From assembly GCF_047511655.1 (NCBI RefSeq), contig NC_133397.1, forward strand, positions 129,292,308 to 129,356,307: a stretch of DNA of 64,000 bases. Reading direction: 5' to 3'. Below the pieces are notes generated by a model. It worked only from the letters and a program-made list of their open reading frames with translations. It was not told the origin of the DNA and made no database searches. Position numbers and translations under genes: made by a program. Origin of the DNA: Castor canadensis (taxonomy: Eukaryota; Chordata; Mammalia; Rodentia; Castoridae). How positions within the stretch are numbered: position 1 is the first letter of the stretch; the number at the start of each line of letters is the position of its first letter. Positions 56,249 through 64,000 of the stretch are shown here, piece by piece.

Positions 56249-56654
56249 TTTACTGAAAACCAGTGGAACACTCTATAGCAAAGAAAATGAACAGATTAGC
56301 CATATACCAGCATGGGTGAATGACAATGTAATGCTGAGAGAAGGGTGCAAGTTAAAATAGAATCCATTGTGTGTGTGCATCTACTTATGGAAGGTTCAGG
56401 AGCAATTCACATCAAACTCCACATTTTAGGGACACATGATTTGTGGTCAGACTACCTAGAAAGGCTTCTACTTGGTTATCATAGTATGTAGGAACAAGTT
56501 AATTAACCCTTTATTGGGGAGGAAAGATGTCTGTAGGGGATTGTTGACTCAAATGGTATTTACATAAGTATTTGCCTTGTAGTAACCATTTGAGCTATAT
56601 GTATAAACTTTTAAACACTTGCAAATGAATAGTATATTTCACAGGAAAAGTGTT

Positions 56655-56737
56655 TCTGTGTGTGTGGTGGGGAGAATGGAGCCCAGGACTGCATGCATGC
56701 TGGGCAAGTGCTTTACCACTGACCTGTAGCCTTTACC
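56655..56737 (-). mobile_element. ID SINE
   Basis: Reversed ID: 'gagaatggagcccaggactg' to 'gctttaccactgacctgtag', with a GT-rich tail side. Confidence 0.78.
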
Positions 56738-56739
56738 CT

Positions 56740-57598
56740 ACAGTAAGACATTTCAAAGCAATCAAGAGACTTCCAGATCCTAGGAATATATTTTCAAAAT
56801 ATGTACGTTAAACACGCAGGTATAAATATACAGTTTTTTTCTCTAAGAAAAGCATACGAAGTGTATGTAATAGAGAAGAAAAATAAAAATCCGTAACCCT
56901 CTTGACCATTTTGGATAACTGCCCTTGACATTTTAGTGTCACCTGCAGTTGACAGTCACTGCCTTGGTGCATTGGTGGAAGCTGTTGTCATGCTTTTCAG
57001 CAACATAATTTGGAATAAAGCAATGTTCCACTAGTAGCTAGGTGCAAAATCAGAATAAAAAAATGTGCTAGGCAGTAATTTTGAATCATTCAGTATGAAC
57101 AAAAATGTCAGATTACATTTCTTAAGCAAAGCCTAGATTGTGTAGGTCATTGGTATAGAACAGAACAGTAGAAATAGTTTACTGAATACCATGCTGAGGA
57201 AATAAAATTAGTTAATTGTCACAGATGTAGCTTATGACTATTTCTTTCTTCATCATTTTTAAATGTAAGGCTGAGGACCTGTAGATATTAAAGGACACAT
57301 GAGGTTCTTGGCTGTGTTCACAGCGGCTTTCCAAAGCAGGGGGAATAAAAATGTGCCACTGCATTTGTCATTGTGTCTACACCAGTGACGACCAGCCCCT
57401 GCTGGGAGCATCCTTAGTCTAACGTCCTGTATCAGGAGGAGCTTATCCTGAAAGTCAGTTTAAACACATACCAGAGGAAGTAGAAAAATGTGGCTTATTG
57501 AGAGAAAAAAGCAGGATATTTAAATATTACCACAGAACCATTATCACACCTAGAAAGTTAGATAAGCTCCTAAGAGCATCATGTGTGCTCTCATTCTT
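56740..57598. other. Intron 1, no recognised feature
   Basis: No gene or clear repeat family was recognised. Confidence 0.45.
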
Positions 57599-57599
57599 C

Positions 57600-57945
57600 A
57601 ACTTCCACTTGTTTTAGATGTCATTTTCCTTTTTAGTTTTTCATTTAAATCAGAACTGCAAAAAGATTTCCGTGTGATGATTTGATACATTCCTTAAATC
57701 TTTCCTAATCTTTTAAGTTTCTCCATCTCTCTTCCCCCTTGTAATTTACTTGTTGAAGAAACTGTGTTGTTTCCCACCGCCTGGAGTTGCCTCGGTGTCA
57801 CTTGTTTTCCTGTCTGTCTCTGCTGGTTACTGTAAACTGGTAGTTGCAGTTAAATGCTTGATCAGATCCAGATTTTCTTTTCTTTTTTGGCAAGTCCAGA
57901 AAGAAGGCAATCACCAATGGCAGTGTTGTTGGCCTCTTGCAAACT
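57600..57945. mobile_element. Old interspersed repeat, family uncertain
   Basis: 'gatgatttgatacattcctt', 'acttgttgaagaaactgtgt' and 'aatgcttgatcagatccag' are phrases I know from a mammal-wide repeat, probably an old LINE or DNA-transposon family. I cannot assign it precisely. Confidence 0.5.
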
Positions 57946-57959
57946 GAGCTGACTTTCTT

Positions 57960-58163
57960 TTCCTTTTTTGGTGGTACTGGGATTTGAATTCAGGGCCTCA
58001 CACTTACTAGGCAGGTGCTGTACCACTTGAGCCACTCTGCCAGCCCTGTTTTGTGTTGGGTATTTTTGAGATAGGGTCTCTTCAACTATTTACCCAGGCT
58101 GGCTTCGAACCACGATCCTCCTGAATAGCTAGGATTACAGGACTGAGACACTGGTACCTAGCT
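57960..58163 (-). mobile_element. Composite B1-ID SINE
   Basis: Reversed ID ('gggatttgaattcagggcc ... gccactctgccagccc') and reversed B1 ('ccaggctggcttcgaaccac') with a deletion in the B1 part. Confidence 0.9.
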
Positions 58164-58169
58164 GAGCTG

Positions 58170-58838
58170 CAATTCTTTATCTGTCATGTGCCCAGAAATG
58201 TTCTTATTTACTATAAACATTAAGTCATTTAATGTTAGTTAAGCCTCATAATAATATTACTTACCAGTTGCTATGTGATCTGATCTCTTGTTAGGGTCAA
58301 GTAATCTTAAAAGTCTTAAAAGCCTTGGTATATATCCCACTGTCACTTATGTGATTTAATGTGAATTTCATCTTCACTTTCTTTATGAATTCATTTAGAG
58401 CTATACAAACATGTTTTACAGTAAAGGCCCTGTAAATTTTAATAATAAATCTCAAAGACCTATCTGCCTATCATGTGATTATGAGTTCACTGTACTGAAG
58501 CCTTTGGAACTAGGGTTCACCATGTGTGACCCTCACAAAGACAGCCAGTGGGCCACAGAATCCAGCGTTTTCTGCATGTCCTTGTCCTCTGCAGGTGCGC
58601 TTACAGCTCTTTCACCTTCTCTGCCTTCTTTGCATGCTCACAGTGCTCACAGTTTCCCAGTGTGAGAAACTGGCTTGGGATTATAAAAGCAAAACTAGCT
58701 TTTCATTGTTCATGTACCTCTAATTTATTCTGCTCAAGTCTTTCCATAATCTACTGTTTATAAAATCAGACCACTGGAGCTCTAGGAACCCCCCACTGCC
58801 CAAAAAATGTCAAATTAAGTTGACCATTATTATTCTAT
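58170..58838. other. Intron 1, no recognised feature
   Basis: No gene or repeat family was recognised. Open frames of 65-84 codons overlap in different frames and lack support. Confidence 0.45.
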
Positions 58839-58841
58839 ATA

Positions 58842-59032
58842 TTTTTGTGGTACTGGGGCTTGAACTCAGGGCCTACATCTTGGGCCACACTACCAGCCTT
58901 TTTTTGTGGTGAGTTTTTTCATGATAGGGTCTTGCAAACTATTTTTCCCTGGCTGGCTTTGAACTGCCATCCTCCTGATCTCTGCCTCTTGAGTAGCTAG
59001 GATTATAGGCGTGAGCCACCAGTGCCCAGCTC
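58842..59032 (-). mobile_element. Composite B1-ID SINE
   Basis: Reversed, shortened ID ('ggggcttgaactcagggcc ... gccacactaccagcc') and reversed B1 ('cttgagtagctaggattata'). Confidence 0.9.
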
Positions 59033-59404
59033 CAAGCATCACTTTAAAAGATTATGGTGTCTGGTATGTGTTTGATGGAGAAAAGCCCCAAATAGTCTAA
59101 GTTGCAATTAGATATCAGAGCCCTGGAAGCAAAACCACATGAAGAGGACCCTTTGTGCAGCTTTTCACATGGATGTGAAAGGGCAATTTATTCTTAACAC
59201 ACCTTTGTCCTTCTCAGACATTTGTCCCTCCTAGTTGCAGCATTCTGCCCAGTTTCCAGAATATCTATTAGGTGAAACATTGGGTGGCTAAATAGAAGAA
59301 TCCAAAGCCCAGGTAAGTACAAGCAGGCATGAGAATGACTCTGGAGTTTGAGTTCTTCTGGTTGTCACCATGACATAGTAGACGATAACCAGATTCTCTG
59401 TTCC

Positions 59405-59740
59405 TTTTTTTCCCCACTCTGGTACTGGAGTTTGAACTCAGGATCTTGTGCTTGCTAGGCAGGTGTTCTACCACTTGGGCCTCACCCCCAGCCCTTTTTG
59501 CTTTAGTTATTTTTGAGATAGAGTCTCTCAGTTTTCCCCACCCCTGTCCAGCCTGAATGGAGATCCTCCTTCCTATGCCTCCTGTGTAGCTGGGTCTATA
59601 AGAGTGAACCACAATACCCAGCTTGTTGGTTGAGATGGGGGGGGGGTCTCGCTAACTTTTTTGTCCAGGCTGGCCTTGAACCTGTGATCCTCCTAATCTC
59701 TGCTTCCCAAGTAGCTAGGATTACAGGCATGCTCCACTCT
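59405..59740 (-). mobile_element. Polymeric B1-B1-ID SINE
   Basis: In plus-strand order: reversed ID ('ggagtttgaactcaggatc'), reversed B1 unit one (about 59500-59622) and reversed B1 unit two (about 59626-59740), with a G8 run between them near 59637. It is the fourth polymeric copy in the window. Confidence 0.78.
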
Positions 59741-60032
59741 GTTCTTACTTTTCTTTAAAAGTATTTTTAATTTTAATTTTAAAAGTATTTTTTATCATGA
59801 TTATTCATATAGACCTTTAAAATCCTTGTGTGAAACAATGTTTTGTCAGCCTCTGGTAGGTGGCAGCTGTGTCTCTGTACCTGAGCTTATTATTCGGTAG
59901 CCTGGCTCACACTTGTGTTCATGAGTAGCTTTTCTTAGAAGATACTGGAAAGGATATTTGTTCCCTTTTTTTCCTGGCAAGACGAGGAGCTTCCTTTTCC
60001 CAAGTCCACTGTTGTTTGGACTCTGAAAGTGA

Positions 60033-60323
<291 letters not shown>

Positions 60324-60778
60324 TAATGACATACCATGTGCACTACGTAAGCACTTACAACAGTTAAAGTCAGTTTGACCTTAGAGCTATGCTGAACTTC
60401 ATGACTTTTGATATGATCACATCAGGAGTGTTCCCCACTTTGAAAAGTACAGTATAGATATAACACAGATACTTAGTGTGGGAGCATCCTCACTACAAAG
60501 AGGAGTTTTTGTTTTGTGTTTCTCAAATACATTTGAAATTTATCTATAATGCCTGTATTTCTTTTCTGTTTTCTCTTCTACTGATTTGATGCAGTGCAGG
60601 GAGATCATTGTGTCTGTCTCAGCTTTCTGTTGATTCCATAGCACTTACATTTTAAATATTTGAAGATTTCAAGTAAATTTAATTTCTTGTTTTCTACCAA
60701 TATCTTCTAATATAAGAAATACTAAAACAGTTTATCTCAGAATTATATATATATATGTTTTTTTGTTTTGTTTTATCT

Positions 60779-60858
60779 CATTTTTCTGGTGCTAGGGCTC
60801 AAACCCAGGACCTGCTGCATGCTAAGCTGGTGCTGTACTATTGAGCTACACCCCTATC
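60779..60858 (-). mobile_element. ID SINE
   Basis: Reversed ID: 'ggtgctagggctcaaaccca' to 'ctattgagctacaccccta'. Confidence 0.85.
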
Positions 60859-60892
60859 CAATACAGTTATATTTTTAATAGTGATCTCTGGA

Positions 60893-61008
60893 GGCTGGGG
60901 TGGTGGTACACAACTGTAATCCCAGGACTCAGAGGGCTAAGACAGGAGAATCACAAGTTCTAGACCAGCTTGAGCAACATAGCAAGACTCTGACTTAAAA
61001 AAATCCCC
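60893..61008 (+). mobile_element. B1-type SINE
   Basis: 'ggctggggtggtggtacaca', 'ctgtaatcccaggactcaga' and 'gcaacatagcaagactctga', with a short A tail. Confidence 0.86.
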
Positions 61009-61310
61009 AGATTATTGGGATTCCAATGATTATAAATTATTACATATTCTATAATTACTGAATGTGACTCTTTACCCAGGCCAGTTGTGTTAGGTGTGTG
61101 CATACAGTGGGAAACAAGATGTCCCTGACCTTTTAGAATTTACAGCTGAGCAGGGAGGAAAATGAGTAGTCACAGTACTCAACAAGATAAATGTTACCAT
61201 AGTAAGTGTTATAGGAACATAAGCCAGTCAGCTCTGAGTCTTCCCAAAGGTCTAAGAAAATGAAAGTCAGTTTAACACTCAGTGTTCTATCAAATTGGAT
61301 TAAAAAACAA

Positions 61311-61363
61311 CAGCTGGAGTGTGGCTCAAGTGGTAGAGTGCCACCAAAAACAACAACAACAAA
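61311..61363 (+). mobile_element. Internally deleted ID-like SINE
   Basis: 'agctggagtgtggctcaagt', 'ggtagagtgcc' is followed at once by 'accaaaaacaacaacaac'. The B-box half is absent but the tail is present. Confidence 0.82.
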
Positions 61364-61544
61364 TCTCAGCACTATTACTGTGGTCTTTTAAGTAGAAAGG
61401 GAGGAATTACTAATTTGAGAAACAGAGTCCCCAATCAGGAGTCCCCAGTTGAGGTTCAAATATGTCAGTCCTGTCTCATACTGTTGGCATTCCAGATTCT
61501 TGAAGAATTTCAAGGTAGGAGAAACCTCTGTGGCCAGGTAATGC

Positions 61545-61715
61545 AGTAGGTACTTTACCTGTTTAATTATTTCTTAAAAATAATACTGTAAACTCCCCAT
61601 GCCTATTTTACAAATACAGAAATATGACCTGGAGAAAATTTGCCCAAGATGATTTGATCCAATTCTGTTTCTATATAAAGCTTAGTCTTTCTGCTACCCC
61701 ATGCCACAAAAGACA
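61545..61715 (+). mobile_element. MIR SINE
   Basis: 'agtaggtactttacctgttt', 'gcctattttacaaatacaga' and 'gaaaatttgcccaagatgat' follow the MIR order over most of its length. Confidence 0.78.
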
Positions 61716-61920
61716 GAGGAACCTATAGTCTAATAAAGCTGATGAACCCCCCTGCCCCTAAAACTCATCTGCTCACCTTCTATGAAGAAGGAGGAAGCAA
61801 AAATTATCAATCAATTACAAAAACCTACAAATTACCAAAACTGTTTGAAATGTTTGTGTCCCTTCCAGTAGGCCATCTTTTTCAACCTATGTACCTTGGG
61901 GCACATCAATAGTAATGTAG

Positions 61921-62000
61921 AGTTGGAGGTGTAGCTCAGTGGTAGCGTGCTTGCTTAGAATGCATGAGGCCCTGGGCTCAATCCCCAGCAGCTTAAAAAC
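61921..62000 (+). mobile_element. ID SINE
   Basis: A complete ID unit with 'gaggtgtagctcagtggtag' and 'gggctcaatccccagcag' has a short A tail. Close to consensus. Confidence 0.9.
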
Positions 62001-63217
62001 ATAGGTATTCTATAGATAAGCTAGTTCTCTGGTCAGATATATTGGAAACAAAGGGTTAAGCAAAAATTATAGCTGACTTTCCTGGAGACTCTTTAGGGTG
62101 TATGATACAGTAATATGTGTTATACATCCCTAAGAGAACACATTTACTTGGTTGGAAAAAAAAATACAAGCCCACCACCACCCTTCCAGGAAAGTGTGTT
62201 ATCATCCTCTGGTGATATTAGGAATATTATGCTAAGCGATTAAACCAAAATGAAATGGATATGGTTTTAAATATCTTGTATTGCTGTAACATCTTACTAA
62301 GTATAAGGCTCATATTGGTACATGCTTTCTCATGAGTGAACTACAGTTGAAGTAATTCATCATTTTTGCTCTGATTTCATTTTCCTTTATTTCATGAGAA
62401 ATAGAGAAACAGAATAATTCTAGCCTAAGTTGATGGCTATTTTACTAAAACCTGAAAATGCTAAAAAAGCTTTCTGAGTGTAAAATACATCATATTTATT
62501 AAGGCTGGCTTTAAAAAAAACTGTACATACTCTGCATTTGGGATTATGTTCCTAGAACCTCCCGTAACTTCTAATACTAAGGACAGTACTAAGCTAATAC
62601 TAATGTTTCATAGGAACTGTGGGATGAGAACTAAAAGGCAAGCAGAAAAAAATATTCTAAAGCTTCAAAGAGCTACCAAGATAGTGAGGAATGACTTGAT
62701 TAAGTTCTGGGAGAGGATAAGACTTGATAGAGGTGAGCGTAGTTTTTGTGGCTGCTTTTACATGGAGATGTTTGCTTTGAGATGCAGTCTTATGGAGCTA
62801 GGTAAATAAAATCTGGTACAGATCCAATGAAGGGTGAGAATCCTGGTACACCATGCTTTAGGCTGAAACCCTGAGGGTCTGAACCCCAAGAGTAAAGGTG
62901 AGTTAAAATTCAGAATGGTGAGCCAAATTCTGTAATTTCTTTTACCCTGGGGGAATTTGCTGGTTCTGGATGTGGGCGGGGGTCTGAGAAGCAAAACTAC
63001 AGTTATGCTGTACATGAGGATATTTCAGTCAATGACAGATATAACATGTTAGCAAATGCCATATATGTGGGTAGTAGGCTATATCATCTATGTTCGTGTA
63101 AGTATATTCTGTGATGTTAGCACAAAGATGAAATTGCTTAACTATGCATTTCTCGGAAATATTCAAGTTGTTAACAAAGCATATAAGAAGCTGGGGACAA
63201 GAAATTGGCAGAACAGG

Positions 63218-63300
63218 GACTGGGGGTGTAGCTCAAGTGGTAGAGCACCGGCAATCCCCAGTACTACCTCCCCCCAGAAAAAGAAGGGAAGAAAAGAAAC
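63218..63300 (+). mobile_element. Internally deleted ID-like SINE
   Basis: 'actgggggtgtagctcaagt', 'ggtagagcaccgg' jumps to 'caatccccagtactacc', followed by an A/G-rich tail. The middle of the tRNA-like body is lost. Confidence 0.82.
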
Positions 63301-64000
63301 CAGAAGAGCCTTTGCACCACTGTGCCTGGTTCTCCAAGGTTTTTAACTGAGAGCCTGGCATTCCTTGAGGCTTCTGCCTCTGGCAGGTTCGTACCTGTAC
63401 CCTGGATCTCATGAGAATACCGTATATCTGCTTTGCTTTTCAATAAAGGTTTAGCCTCCCATTCCACCCAGTCCAGAAATTGGCAAATATCACAATATGA
63501 TAACTGGTTTTGTAAACAAATGCCCAAAAAGGAAAGCAGTGTTGATGAATATGGTTGGTTGCATGGCTCTGACATATTTACTGGATATAAAGGAGGTTCT
63601 CGAGTCCTTGGCTTGTTTTCATGGGGCAAGAACCATGGTATTAGTTAAGTCAGAGGTTCTCCTGGAGGAGTGCTGTAACCATCCCACTTAGAGCATTGCC
63701 TCCCGGCTGAGCTCACTCTTTAGGAATTAGGGATGAGAGGATATTAACAGGTGATAAGCACTTTATAGCTGTTCAACAAGCATGGTCTACCCTGGTTTAT
63801 ACAGCATTCTTCTCTGTATGTCTGTCTCTCCGCCCTCTCCATTTCTGTGAGGGGTCATATCTACTGTACCAGTTAGGAGCCTAAATTGGAATACAAGAGC
63901 TTTAGGTTTTAGTTCCAGTTTGTCCTTTCTGATCTGTGTAAGTTGGGTGAGTTTTTAGCCTTTAAAAAATGGAAATTAATAATTTTTCTATATCAGGTGG

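Noticed and set aside
61921..62000. tRNA gene
   Set aside because: The A-box and B-box-like sequences are those of an ID SINE. The body does not fold as a full tRNA cloverleaf and an A-rich tail is present. The same holds for the other ID copies.
62546..62809. 87-codon basic open frame in intron 2
   Set aside because: No recognised domain and no neighbouring exon signals. Probably chance.

Overview
This is a piece of a mammalian, clearly rodent, nuclear genome. Three things show this: spliced gene structure, a CpG-island promoter, and dense interspersed repeats. The repeats include 7SL-derived B1-like SINEs, tRNA-derived ID-like SINEs and, very often, B1 and ID units fused into one element. 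I see no B2 or B4 SINEs of the mouse/rat type. The ID half mostly reads 'gtggctcaagtggtagagc ... gagttcaaaccccagt'. I associate this form with the beaver/kangaroo-rat side of rodents (Castorimorpha). Beaver is my best guess, but this is an inference and not proven by the window.

There is one recognisable protein-coding gene, on the + strand: DIPK1A (FAM69A), which encodes an endoplasmic-reticulum type II membrane protein of the FAM69/DIPK kinase-like family. Its first coding exon is at 4258-4311 (18 codons), inside a CpG island (about 3540-4960) with GC boxes and a strong CTCF-type motif just downstream (4873-4891). Intron 1 is 55,850 bp. Exon 2 is at 60162-60296 (45 codons) and encodes the membrane anchor and the start of the cysteine-rich lumenal part. 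The remaining exons lie beyond the right edge. Bases 1 to about 3500 are upstream intergenic or far-promoter sequence, mostly old L2 and SINE insertions.

Nearly everything else is intronic repeat. Old layers are L2 (about 2100-2760, 14850-15475, 38030-39060, 52100-53330), MIR, L1M, MaLR-type solitary LTRs and a MER5-type DNA transposon. Younger layers are lineage L1 copies (20422-20506, 29498-30288, 39903-40301, 48810-50575) and SINEs, many with readable target-site duplications (TSDs). These nest inside the older elements and give a relative time order.

The observations most worth a second look are these. (1) The first AUG upstream of DIPK1A, at 4245, is out of frame and opens a 63-codon overlapping reading frame that crosses the exon 1/exon 2 junction. 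(2) A short L1 insertion at 39903-40301 carries both a 3' transduction and an apparently foreign 5' segment. (3) An L1 at 12725-14748 has the twin-priming inversion layout. (4) A B1-type segment plus about 63 bp of flank, without a poly-A tail, is inserted in that L1 with a perfect 19-bp TSD and resembles a locus 1.5 kb away. (5) There is a family of SINEs with several B1-like units plus an ID unit. (6) The L1 at 48810-50575 has lost the middle of ORF2. I found no operon, phage, CRISPR or other discrete undescribed multi-gene system; this is an ordinary mammalian gene locus with an informative repeat record.
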